From Comamonadaceae bacterium (GTDB lineage Bacteria > Pseudomonadota > Gammaproteobacteria > Burkholderiales > Burkholderiaceae_C): a stretch of DNA of 12,017 nt. Where the stretch lies: the NCBI GenBank assembly GCA_947469815.1, contig CANIRI010000034.1, positions 1 to 12,017 on the forward strand, written 5' to 3'. Below, one piece after another: positions 1-5,943 of this stretch. Position 1 is the first letter of the stretch, and each line of letters opens with the position of its first letter. The notes under the pieces were generated by a model. The model did not search any database and was not told where the DNA came from. It saw nothing but the letters and a program-made list of their open reading frames with translations. The position numbers were made by a program, and so were the translations under genes.

Positions 1-188
1 GCCTCGCCCAGATTAAAGCGCTGACCGGTGCCGCCGGCCCGGGCGCGTACCATCACCAGGCCGGTTTCGGCGGGGCGCAGCCACTGGTGCGAACCCTGGG
101 CCAAGACGGCCAGGTGCTGCTCCAGAAAATCTGCGGGGGCGCGCGCCAGGATGCCAAGCCAGTGCTGCCGTGGTGCGTTGTCAGACAT
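1..188 (-). CDS. phnG: C-P lyase subunit PhnG, 5' part only
   Basis: This is the N-terminal 62 codons of a phosphonate C-P lyase core subunit; the rest lies left of the window. PhnG forms part of the cytosolic PhnGHIJK complex, which with PhnI attaches the phosphonate to ribose 5-triphosphate. The translation begins MSDNAPRQHWLGILA and continues with the family signature (RPAETGLVMVRARAGGTG, then QRFNLGE). It aligns by eye from the first residue with the E. coli start (RQHW, then AETGL, then GGTG). That favours the ATG at 188 over the in-frame ATG at 218, which would add ten residues (MELYTVTGTA). Neither start has a good Shine-Dalgarno sequence. The gene is divergent from the DUF1045-phnN pair, so the phn functions are split into two transcription units here. 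phnH, phnI and phnJ are expected further left; that is inference. Confidence 0.88.
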   Translation of the reverse strand, partial: MSDNAPRQHWLGILARAPADFLEQHLAVLAQGSHQWLRPAETGLVMVRARAGGTGQRFNLGE

Positions 189-200
189 GGCGGTACCGGT

Positions 201-228
201 CACCGTATACAGCTCCATGTTGACGGTG
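201..228. promoter_or_regulatory. Short dyad in the phnG leader region
   Basis: CACCGT (201-206) and ACGGTG (223-228) form a perfect six-base inverted repeat with a 16-base spacer. It sits between the candidate phnG promoter and the phnG start. GntR-type regulators such as PhnF bind short dyads near phn promoters, so it could be an operator, but six bases is short enough to occur by chance. Confidence 0.18.
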
Positions 229-287
229 TATCCGGCGTCATGCGTTTGAAATTTTTAACATCTAAGGTCGCAGGCTAACCAAAAAAT

Positions 288-305
288 ATGTCTTTTGGGT
301 GACGG
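288..305 (-). promoter_or_regulatory. Candidate Pho box ahead of phnG
   Basis: Read on the minus strand, the site is CCGTCAC, four bases, AAGACAT. This is the 7+4+7 layout of the PhoB site (CTGTCAT, AT-rich four, CTGTCAT). By hand it agrees at about 11 of 18 positions. Ten bases further on lies TAGCCT (277-272), a poor -10 element, which would give a leader of roughly 75 bases. A score like this is only slightly better than the best expected by chance in this much sequence. The placement ahead of a C-P lyase gene is the main support. Confidence 0.28.
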
Positions 306-339
306 TTCTCCATCGCTACCTGACCTTTATACAAGCACC

Positions 340-1056
340 ATGTTGGACACCACAGTACACCGCCACGCCGCCTACTACGCGCCAGCCCAGCATTCGCACT
401 TGGCGCAACGGGGTACGCAGTGGCTGGGGCGTTGCGCGCAAAGCCGATGCGCCGTGCGGCAACCGGATTTCCCGCATATTTCTCCTGATCGGCTACGGCA
501 ACACACCGCAGCGGCGGCCCGCTACGGTTGGCATGCCACCATGAAAGCGCCTTTTGCGTTAAACGATGGCCTGGACATGGATGCGATTCCCGTCGCATGC
601 AAGGCCCTGGCAGATTCCCATGTGCCGCTCACCCTGCCGCCCTTGGCACTGCGTAACATGGGCGATTACCTGGCGCTCGTACCCGACGCCCCCAGCAGCG
701 CGTTGCAGGAACTGGCCTTTGACTGCGTGCGCGCACTGCATCCCCTGGCCAAGCCGCTGAGCGAACACCAGTTAGCGCAACGGCGTCTCACGCCGCTGAC
801 CCCCGCGCAAGACAGGATGCTGCTGCAGTGGGGCTATCCCTTTGTGGGCCATGCATTTCAATGGCATATGACGCTGACCGGCTCGCTCAAAGATCTGACG
901 CCGAGCGAAGTAAACACGCTGCAGGAAGCCGCACTGGATTGGTTTGAACCGGTGCTGAACCAGCCAGTACACCTCGACGCCATCTGCTGGTTTGTGGAGC
1001 CGTTGGCGGGCGGCGATTTTTATGAAGCGCAGCGCTTTGCGCTGGGACGCGCATGA
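340..1056 (+). CDS. DUF1045 phosphonate-locus protein, 2H phosphoesterase type
   Basis: This 238-residue cytosolic protein belongs to the DUF1045 family of putative phosphonate-metabolism proteins, which are related to 2H phosphoesterases. The two expected H-x-T motifs are visible: GWHATMKAPF (His65, Thr67) and WHMTLTG (His176, Thr178). Other family blocks present are GDYLALVP and WGYPFVG. The ATG at 340 is chosen because family members begin just before the AAYYAP strand; a TTG at 295 would add 15 unlikely residues. There is no evident Shine-Dalgarno site, and a -10-like TTATAC (327-332) lies 7 bases before the ATG, so a very short leader is possible. The stop codon overlaps the phnN start (ATGA), implying translational coupling. 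Inference: it may open the 5-phosphoribosyl 1,2-cyclic phosphate made by C-P lyase, the job of PhnP in E. coli, and hand ribose 1,5-bisphosphate to PhnN. Its actual substrate is not established. Confidence 0.85.
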   Translation: MLDTTVHRHAAYYAPAQHSHLAQRGTQWLGRCAQSRCAVRQPDFPHISPDRLRQHTAAAARYGWHATMKAPFALNDGLDMDAIPVACKALADSHVPLTLPPLALRNMGDYLALVPDAPSSALQELAFDCVRALHPLAKPLSEHQLAQRRLTPLTPAQDRMLLQWGYPFVGHAFQWHMTLTGSLKDLTPSEVNTLQEAALDWFEPVLNQPVHLDAICWFVEPLAGGDFYEAQRFALGRA

Positions 1057-1625
1057 GCCATGGTCTGATCTACATGGTGGGGCCTTCCGGGGTGGGAAAG
1101 GACAGCCTGCTGGCCTGGGTGTCGCAGCGTCCGCACAGCGACTTTACGGTGCCGCTGTACATTGCGCGCCGATCCATCACCCGGCCCGAGGACGGTGGCA
1201 CCGAGGTTCACGAAGCATTGACCGAACAAGCGTTTTCAGACCTGGAGGCGGCGAATGGCTTCGCCATGCGCTGGGAAGCTAATGGCTTGCGTTACGGGAT
1301 ACGCCACGCAGAGCTTGCGCCCCTGGAACACGGCCACTGGGTATTGGTGAACGGGTCGCGGGCCTATGTTCCGGAAGTTAGGCGAACTTGGCCTGGTGCC
1401 TCGGTGCTACACATCAAAGCCCCTGCAGATGTGGTGCGCGAGCGCCTGCTCGCACGTGGTCGGGAGACGGGCGCTGAGCTGGAGGCCCGTATCCGGCGCT
1501 CGCAGGACCTCAGCGCGGAACGCTTAACTGGCGATATGGAACTGGTCAATGGGAGCGGCCTGGACACGAGTGGCCGGGAACTGCTGGCTTTACTTGCAGG
1601 GCGCTCCCCAGCCGGGACGCCATAA
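1053..1625 (+). CDS. phnN: Ribose 1,5-bisphosphate phosphokinase PhnN
   Basis: PhnN uses ATP to turn ribose 1,5-bisphosphate into PRPP, the last step in recovering the ribose moiety after C-P bond cleavage. The 190-residue product is a guanylate-kinase-like P-loop protein of usual family length. It has Walker A GPSGVGKDS at residues 10-18, the substrate-side block ARRSITRP near residue 38, the LRYGI segment near residue 80, VNGSR near residue 103, and an arginine-rich lid region (RERLLARGRE). The ATG at 1053 overlaps the upstream DUF1045 stop by four bases, so the two are surely co-transcribed. The stop at 1625 lies 25 bases from the end of the convergent phosphoesterase gene, and no clear terminator is present in that gap. 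Guanylate kinase itself is excluded by length and by the phn context. Confidence 0.93.
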   Translation: MSHGLIYMVGPSGVGKDSLLAWVSQRPHSDFTVPLYIARRSITRPEDGGTEVHEALTEQAFSDLEAANGFAMRWEANGLRYGIRHAELAPLEHGHWVLVNGSRAYVPEVRRTWPGASVLHIKAPADVVRERLLARGRETGAELEARIRRSQDLSAERLTGDMELVNGSGLDTSGRELLALLAGRSPAGTP

Positions 1626-1650
1626 AGCAGCCCTAACGCCGCCCAAGCCC

Positions 1651-2514
1651 TCAGGCTAGGACCGGCGATGGGCTGACGGCAACCGCCGGTGGCAAGGATG
1701 CAAACTCGCCCGTAACCTGGTGCCAGTACACCAGCTCCAAGCGTCCGTCCATGTGCTCCACCAAGGCGCTCAGGCTCTCCACCCAGTCGCCGTCATTGCA
1801 GTACAAAACGCCACCAATCTCCCGCATTTCCGCCCGGTGGATGTGGCCACAAATGACCCCGTTGTAGCCGCGGTGGCGTGCCTCGTTGGCCAACGCAACC
1901 TCAAAGTCGGAGATGAAATTCACCGCCATCTTCACTTTGTCTTTGAGATAGGCAGAGAGTGACCAATAGGGAAAACCCATGCGCTTGCGAATCAGATTGA
2001 AATAGCGGTTAACCCGCAAAGTCAGCTCGTAGGCGTTGTCGCCCAGGTAGGCCAGCCACTTGGCAAAGCGGATCACACCGTCGAAATAGTCGCCGTGGGT
2101 AATCCACATGCGGCGGCCGTCGGCCGTGGTGTGCACCGCGTCGTGCACGACTTCGATACCGCCAAAATGGTGATCGCAAAAGCCACGGGCAAATTCATCG
2201 TGGTTGCCGGGCACAAAAATAACCTTGCTGCCTTTACGTGCCCGGCGTAGCAGCTTTTGCACCACATCGTTGTGCGCCTGGGGCCAGTACCAGCGCTTGC
2301 GCAACTGCCAGCCATCCACAATGTCGCCCACCAAATAGAGGTATTCGCTGGGGTGGTGTTTGAGGAAATCGAGCAGCGCTTCCGCTTGGCAACCGGCGGT
2401 GCCTAAGTGCAAATCTGATATGAAAACCGAGCGGAACCGGGGCTCTGCATCATCATCCGGCACCATAGGCATGGCCATGGCGGCGGCAACAAAACCTTTT
2501 ACGCGTGAATCCAT
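1651..2514 (-). CDS. LpxH-like cytosolic metallophosphoesterase
   Basis: A 287-residue calcineurin-type metallophosphoesterase of the LpxH-like group (COG2908), which is often annotated as UDP-2,3-diacylglucosamine diphosphatase. All five metal-site blocks are intact: ISDLHLG (Asp34, His36), GDIVDGW (Asp64), GNHDE (Asn104, His105), THGDYFDG (His140) and CGHIHRAE (His224, His226). A cap-like insert of about 50 residues lies between blocks four and five. It is longer than E. coli LpxH (about 240 residues), and the GNHDE block differs from the GNRDF of classical LpxH, so a lipid A role is uncertain. There is no signal peptide. The start at 2514 has only a weak GAG upstream; a start at Met13 (AMAMPM region) is possible, since the first 25 residues look unconserved. 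It is divergent from the Nudix gene and convergent with phnN. Confidence 0.82.
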   Translation of the reverse strand: MDSRVKGFVAAAMAMPMVPDDDAEPRFRSVFISDLHLGTAGCQAEALLDFLKHHPSEYLYLVGDIVDGWQLRKRWYWPQAHNDVVQKLLRRARKGSKVIFVPGNHDEFARGFCDHHFGGIEVVHDAVHTTADGRRMWITHGDYFDGVIRFAKWLAYLGDNAYELTLRVNRYFNLIRKRMGFPYWSLSAYLKDKVKMAVNFISDFEVALANEARHRGYNGVICGHIHRAEMREIGGVLYCNDGDWVESLSALVEHMDGRLELVYWHQVTGEFASLPPAVAVSPSPVLA

Positions 2515-2592
2515 CGGTGTCTCATCGTGCGGGTTTGATCCTTTTGCAAGCGCTACCGGTGCGCTGTGTCTGATTGAGTTTCACGGGACTGA

Positions 2593-2610
2593 ATGTCAGC
2601 GATGCGTCAT
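2593..2610 (+). promoter_or_regulatory. Candidate Pho box and -10 ahead of the Nudix gene
   Basis: The site reads ATGTCAG, CGAT, GCGTCAT, the 7+4+7 direct-repeat layout of a PhoB box, with TGTCA and GTCAT cores in phase. By hand it agrees at about 12 of 18 consensus positions, the best of the three in this window. Eleven bases downstream lies a -10-like TTTTAT (2622-2627), close to the spacing in known PhoB promoters. Initiation near 2634 would leave a leader of about 29 bases that includes the GGAGA at 2648-2652. Confidence 0.32.
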
Positions 2611-2662
2611 CTGCATGAAGTTTTTATTACGACACTCCTTAGCCTTTGGAGACAATGTGGGC

Positions 2663-3526
2663 ATGGTCCACGCCGATACCAGCGACAGCGACGCGCTTGC
2701 CAGCGCTGTGGAGCACTTTCGTGTGGCCTGGGTTAAGGGACAGAGCGATGCCGCTGCAAGGCGCACCGCAACGCCATCCAACGAAGTACCGCATGATTTT
2801 TTACCCTGGTCCTGTGGACCGCAAAAGTTGGGTTACCTCAGCGCCGCGCGCGCCCGGTTGCTGGCCCAACATCTGGCGCACAGCCACCTACACATAGACC
2901 GGCTGGATTGGAATGCCAGCCACTGGAGCGCAGATACGCGCAGCGAAGCACTGCAGCGCGTCTTGCTGACGCTGCGCGCTGCCGGGCATTTGCCCGGCTG
3001 GCGAAACGAGACTTTTAGCTTTTTCTCTGCGGATTCCGGCCGCCCGTTTTTGCAGGCGGAACGGGCCGGTTTTTATTTTCTAGGGATGCGCAGCGATGCG
3101 GTGCATGTCAACGGCGTAACTGCCGATGGACGGATGTGGATCGCGCGCCGCAGCGCCAGCAAGGCCGTGGACCCGGGATTGCTCGACAACCTGTGCGCCG
3201 GAGGGCTGGGCGCGGATGAGACCCCCATGCGAGCCGTGGAGCGCGAGCTGTACGAAGAGGCGGGGCTGCATCTGCAGGCCGTCCATAGGCTGCGTTATGC
3301 AGGCAGCGTCACCGTCGGCCGGGTGCGCGACGGGGGCTGGCACGAAGAGCGCTTGGAGGTTTACAACCTGTTACTGGCAAACGGTGAACAACCAGCCAAC
3401 CAGGACGGAGAGGTGCAGGATTTCCAGCTAATGGAGGCTCCGCGAATTGCCCGCCTGATCGAAGACGGGCAATTCACCCCGGATGCAGCTGCGGCGATCA
3501 GCCAGGGGCTGTTAGCCCGAGGCTGA
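2663..3526 (+). CDS. Nudix hydrolase with N-terminal DUF4743 domain
   Basis: A 287-residue cytosolic Nudix hydrolase. The N-terminal part (about residues 15-140) resembles DUF4743, found in Nudix proteins related to the yeast/plant TPK-associated Nudix family. The C-terminal part carries a perfect Nudix box from Gly180 to Leu202 (G-x5-E-x7-RELYEEAGL), so the Mg-dependent pyrophosphohydrolase centre is intact. The substrate is unknown; relatives act on nucleoside diphosphate derivatives or oxidised thiamine diphosphates, but that is family knowledge only. Several starts are in frame. The ATG at 2663 is preferred because GGAGA (2648-2652) lies ten bases upstream; GTG 2657 and ATG 2615 are alternatives, and the open frame extends even further up, antisense to the phosphoesterase gene. 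The last 85 bases contain two strong hairpins, the second spanning the stop codon. Confidence 0.82.
   Translation: MVHADTSDSDALASAVEHFRVAWVKGQSDAAARRTATPSNEVPHDFLPWSCGPQKLGYLSAARARLLAQHLAHSHLHIDRLDWNASHWSADTRSEALQRVLLTLRAAGHLPGWRNETFSFFSADSGRPFLQAERAGFYFLGMRSDAVHVNGVTADGRMWIARRSASKAVDPGLLDNLCAGGLGADETPMRAVERELYEEAGLHLQAVHRLRYAGSVTVGRVRDGGWHEERLEVYNLLLANGEQPANQDGEVQDFQLMEAPRIARLIEDGQFTPDAAAAISQGLLARG
3444..3475. repeat. Perfect 10-bp hairpin inside the Nudix 3' end
   Basis: GAATTGCCCG (3444-3453) and CGGGCAATTC (3466-3475) are perfect inverted copies with a 12-base loop. The element is within coding sequence and ends 17 bases before the larger hairpin at 3493. Confidence 0.5.
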
Positions 3527-3531
3527 TCGCC
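3493..3531. terminator. Long hairpin over the Nudix stop codon
   Basis: The arms GGCGATCAGCC (3493-3503) and GGCTGATCGCC (3521-3531) are perfect 11-base complements. Inside them GGGCT (3506-3510) pairs with AGCCC (3514-3518), giving an almost continuous 16-pair stem closed by GTT. The stop codon TGA (3524-3526) is in the descending arm. The element sits at a convergent gene junction but has no T-run on either side, so it is not a standard intrinsic terminator. It could block run-through in both directions or protect the mRNA 3' end. Confidence 0.4.
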
Positions 3532-3554
3532 GTGAATGCCTTACGGCTTATCGC

Positions 3555-4592
3555 TTAGGGCTGCTTGACGATCACCGGCTCGACGCGGAACACGTCGGCG
3601 CTCTTCACGTCCACATGCACTTTGACCCAGTGCAGCGAGGGGCTGCCAAAGGTTTGCAGGCGGGTGAAGTTGGGCAAGAGCTTGGTGGGGCTGTACAGAG
3701 GCTTGTCGAGTTTGAAGTAGTGGGTGTCGCCATGCACAAACAAGACCTGTCCGCCGAACTGCTCGGTCTCTTTGGCGAGCTGCGCCATGAAGTTGCGAAA
3801 GCCGCTGAACTCGGGCAAGGTGCTCTCGTCGAACTCTTCGGTCTCGGGCCAGTCAAAGCCAGGGTCACCTTGGGTCACGACCACAATGCCCGCAGCTTTT
3901 TGCGCTTTGGCTTGCTCGAATGAGGAACGCATCCACGCCACATTGGCGGCGTCGCGCTCCAGGTACTCAGCATTGGCCTCGTCACACTTGACGGCAGTGC
4001 GGGCGCTCTTGTTGGTGCACTCTTTGGCGCTCATGATCACGTTGTTGTTACTGCCGGGCTGGTTCACGCCGACGAACACCACACCGCCGTGGCTGAAGCG
4101 GGTGTTCTCCACAAACTTCTCGCCGAGTTTGCCCTGGTGCTCCAGCGGCATGGTCGTTTGGCCCAAGCTGTTGGCATTGGGGAACATGACTTTGCGGATA
4201 TGGGCTAAGCGCTCGAGGGTGTCATAGCCGCCGTTGTTGGTGCGGTGGCAATCGGTCCACTCGTTATCGCCGGGCACGTAAACCACCGGTTTGACCATGG
4301 AGCCGAACATCGCCAGGGCATCGGTGTAAACATTGTCGGAGCAGACCGAGCTGCCGTCTTTGATGTCGCCGTCGTACATCGAGAAAGCAATGTCCGAGCG
4401 GTTGATGCTTTGCAGGACCGCAGGCAACTTGGAATCATCACCGGCTTTTTTGTAAGGCATGTCGCCCCACAGGCCGAAGCTGAAGGGCTTGTTGTCAGTC
4501 GCCGTATCGGCGCTTGCGAAGGCTGAAAAAGCGCACAAGGCAGCAGCGAGGAGCATGCGGGATGCGGGGCGCACGGAAGTGGATAGCGACAT
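3555..4592 (-). CDS. Exported metallophosphoesterase-like protein
   Basis: A 345-residue calcineurin-like phosphoesterase fold protein, predicted periplasmic. The start at 4592 is well supported: GGAG lies seven bases upstream, and the next residues form a signal peptide (RPASRMLLAAALCAFSAFASA, with likely cleavage after Ala28). The mature part has four cysteines (Cys84, Cys115 and a later pair), compatible with disulfides. The expected metal-site blocks are present in altered form: GLWGDMPY (Asp44), YDGDIKDG (Asp76), GDNEWTDCH (Asn110), VVTQGD and FVHGDTHYF. Three histidines of the usual DxH, GNH and GHxH pattern are replaced, so catalysis by the standard mechanism cannot be assumed. A phosphate-scavenging phosphatase is a fair guess given the phn genes and the upstream Pho-like site, but the substrate is unknown. 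The frame is open 60 codons upstream without coding signs. Confidence 0.8.
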   Translation of the reverse strand: MSLSTSVRPASRMLLAAALCAFSAFASADTATDNKPFSFGLWGDMPYKKAGDDSKLPAVLQSINRSDIAFSMYDGDIKDGSSVCSDNVYTDALAMFGSMVKPVVYVPGDNEWTDCHRTNNGGYDTLERLAHIRKVMFPNANSLGQTTMPLEHQGKLGEKFVENTRFSHGGVVFVGVNQPGSNNNVIMSAKECTNKSARTAVKCDEANAEYLERDAANVAWMRSSFEQAKAQKAAGIVVVTQGDPGFDWPETEEFDESTLPEFSGFRNFMAQLAKETEQFGGQVLFVHGDTHYFKLDKPLYSPTKLLPNFTRLQTFGSPSLHWVKVHVDVKSADVFRVEPVIVKQP

Positions 4593-4595
4593 ATG

Positions 4596-4618
4596 AGACT
4601 CCAGAAAAGTGGGAGTCT
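4596..4618 (-). promoter_or_regulatory. Hairpin sequestering the phosphoesterase Shine-Dalgarno
   Basis: On the minus strand AGACTCC (4618-4612) pairs perfectly with GGAGTCT (4602-4596) across a nine-base loop. The GGAG of the second arm is the ribosome binding site for the ATG at 4592. Folding would hide it, so translation may depend on temperature, a ligand, a small RNA or ribosome standby. If transcription starts from the -10-like CATAAG (4628-4623), this hairpin is essentially the whole leader. Confidence 0.45.
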
Positions 4619-4625
4619 TTAGCTT

Positions 4626-4654
4626 ATGGACGGAGTGTGACCTCTCGGTGAAAG
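4626..4654 (-). promoter_or_regulatory. Candidate Pho box ahead of exported phosphoesterase
   Basis: Read on the minus strand: CTTTCAC (4654-4648), four bases, AGGTCAC (4643-4637), four bases, CGTCCAT (4632-4626). This gives three seven-base units exactly 11 bases apart, like PhoB half-sites. The first two agree with the 18-base consensus at about 10 positions, which on its own is near chance. A -10-like CATAAG (4628-4623) overlaps the third unit, eight bases after the second. Support is mostly contextual: an exported phosphoesterase follows. Confidence 0.25.
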
Positions 4655-4752
4655 CTCTGCCGCTTCGCGCGCAGGCCACAGGCCACACGTTGCGCACGCC
4701 GGAATCGGGTTTACCCTTGGTTTTCCGCCGCATATTTATTGCACCTTGTTGG

Positions 4753-4809
4753 CATGAAGATGAAGTTTGCATGACTGTGCGCCAACTGCAACGTCACGCA
4801 ATCTTCATG
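4753..4809. repeat. Nested inverted repeats upstream of the porin
   Basis: The outer arms CATGAAGAT (4753-4761) and ATCTTCATG (4801-4809) are perfect complements. Inside them TTGCATGAC (4767-4775) and GTCACGCAA (4793-4801) match at eight of nine positions, and the right arms abut while the left arms are five bases apart. The structure lies 94 to 151 bases before the porin ATG. It could be an operator for a dimeric regulator or a structured leader or small RNA; nothing in the sequence decides between them. Confidence 0.4.
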
Positions 4810-4860
4810 GGCAAATTCACACAGATTTGTTTCTTCGTCACCAGACTCCGCCCGGTCACG

Positions 4861-4887
4861 TTGGAACTCAGTGTGGCTTTATTTAAT
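4861..4887 (+). promoter_or_regulatory. Candidate sigma-70 promoter of the porin gene
   Basis: TTGGAA (4861-4866) and TTTAAT (4882-4887) with a 15-base spacer lie just before the porin. Initiation near 4894 would give a very short leader that starts at the ribosome binding site GGAG (4894-4897), which is tight, so an upstream start is also possible. The tract is clearly T/A-rich against its surroundings. Confidence 0.3.
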
Positions 4888-4903
4888 TTTTATGGAGTTT
4901 TTT

Positions 4904-5908
4904 ATGATGAAGAAAACAGCAATTGCCTTGGGCATCGCTGCGATGACCTTTGGCGCACAGGCGGCGGATTTGATCAACACGGAAGACAACAAATTCGAGT
5001 TGAACGTGGATGTCGGTGCCTACTACCAGTCCCGCACAACGGCAACAACTGGTGTGGTCACCAGTCAACTGCTTGGAAAAGGTATCAACCAGATCCAGTT
5101 ACGCAATACCAAAACCCTGCCCAACGGTTGGAAAATTATTGGTCAAGCAGAACTCGACTACGACCCCGTTGGTGACAACGCACCGGCCCTATCGGACGAT
5201 ATGCGCGTCGCCGTTGACGTTCCCGTTTGGGGCCGTATCTCGGCGGGCCAGTTTGATTCTTTCTACGAAGACAATATTGCCGAAAGCTTGGGATTCTGGG
5301 GAATCGGCGACTTGGGAGCGTTTGCCGCCGAGCCAGCCTCTACGTCTGACGGCAAGCGCCTGCAGTACTACAACAAGTACGGAGATCTGCAAGTCGTTCT
5401 GGACGCCACATTCGGCTACGCAACATCGGCTTTGACCAGCCAAGAAATCGGAGTGGTTGGCACTGTTGCCTACAAGATCGGCGACTTACAGTTGTTTGTT
5501 GGCGGCGGCTACGTGCCATCGTACTACTCGGATGCAGGCACAGCAACTCAGAACACTTTTAAAACCGTGAATAACAGCTCCGTTGTCTACACTAACGTGG
5601 GCGGCATAACGGCCACTTACACCATGGGCGCCACCAAACTGGCCGCGTCGATGCAGTCAGTCACAGCGGCCTCTGGCGCAATCTACGCCTACAACGGCGC
5701 TGCAGTGGAGCAGACTATCGACGCTTGGAAGCTAGGATTAACAATGCTACAAGTGAACGAAGGTGCGGCTAACCAGTTCACACAATACGGCCTTGGCATC
5801 AACTACACCATTGCACCAAAGGCGATCGTATTCATGGAGGCTAACTCTTTGGGTGCCACCAACACCTATGGCAACGCGTTTGAATTCGGAATGAAGTACA
5901 CCTTCTAA
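4904..5908 (+). CDS. Gram-negative porin, outer membrane
   Basis: A 334-residue outer-membrane beta-barrel protein of the Gram-negative (trimeric, Omp32-like) porin family, allowing passive diffusion of small solutes. It has a signal peptide (MMKKTAIALGIAAMTFGAQA, cleavage after Ala20). Barrel-like alternating strands run throughout, and porin-typical segments are seen: RISAGQFDSFYED near residue 115, LQYYNKYGDLQVVLDA in the middle and the final strand FEFGMKYTF ending in phenylalanine, the assembly signal. The ATG at 4904 is chosen for GGAG six bases upstream; a second ATG follows at once at 4907. The gene is visibly less GC-rich than its neighbours, with codons such as GCA, ACA and CAA common. 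It has its own terminator and no co-directional neighbour, so it is monocistronic. Substrate preference cannot be read from sequence. Confidence 0.92.
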   Translation: MMKKTAIALGIAAMTFGAQAADLINTEDNKFELNVDVGAYYQSRTTATTGVVTSQLLGKGINQIQLRNTKTLPNGWKIIGQAELDYDPVGDNAPALSDDMRVAVDVPVWGRISAGQFDSFYEDNIAESLGFWGIGDLGAFAAEPASTSDGKRLQYYNKYGDLQVVLDATFGYATSALTSQEIGVVGTVAYKIGDLQLFVGGGYVPSYYSDAGTATQNTFKTVNNSSVVYTNVGGITATYTMGATKLAASMQSVTAASGAIYAYNGAAVEQTIDAWKLGLTMLQVNEGAANQFTQYGLGINYTIAPKAIVFMEANSLGATNTYGNAFEFGMKYTF

Positions 5909-5943
5909 TCCGGTCAGTCTTTTTTCTCTCCAAAGTTATTGAT

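Larger units (their letters stand above)
4593..4903. other. Divergent intergenic region, phosphoesterase / porin
   Basis: This 311-base gap between two divergent exported-protein genes shows no gene. From left to right it holds a hairpin over the phosphoesterase ribosome binding site (4596-4618), a Pho-box-like site facing left (4626-4654), a tandem seven-base repeat AGGCCAC twice (4673-4686), a weak rightward promoter-like pair (TTTACC 4710-4715, TATTTA 4733-4738), nested inverted repeats (4753-4809), and a T/A-rich porin promoter and leader (4861-4903). Confidence 0.7.

Noticed and set aside
1626..1656. Small stem (AGCC, CTCA, GGCT) between phnN and the phosphoesterase gene as a terminator
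   Set aside because: The stem is only four pairs and there is no T-run on either strand.
2360..2662. N-terminal extension of the Nudix frame
   Set aside because: It runs antisense into the start of the LpxH-like gene and has no family-like sequence; the candidate promoter and GGAGA place the start at 2663.
4673..4686. Tandem AGGCCAC repeat
   Set aside because: Only two copies of seven bases in GC-rich DNA; no evidence of a larger array or a role.
4593..4772. Sixty-codon upstream extension of the exported phosphoesterase
   Set aside because: It would bury the signal peptide, whereas the ATG at 4592 has a good GGAG and an N-terminal signal sequence.
4791..4808. Pho-box-like sequence upstream of the porin (ACGTCAC, four bases, TCTTCAT)
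   Set aside because: About 10 of 18 positions match, but it is more than 50 bases from the porin -35 and is part of the nested inverted repeats, so the likeness is probably coincidental.
4836..4859. CGTCAC and GGTCAC repeats near the porin -35
   Set aside because: They are 18 bases apart, not 11 or 22, so they do not fit PhoB spacing.
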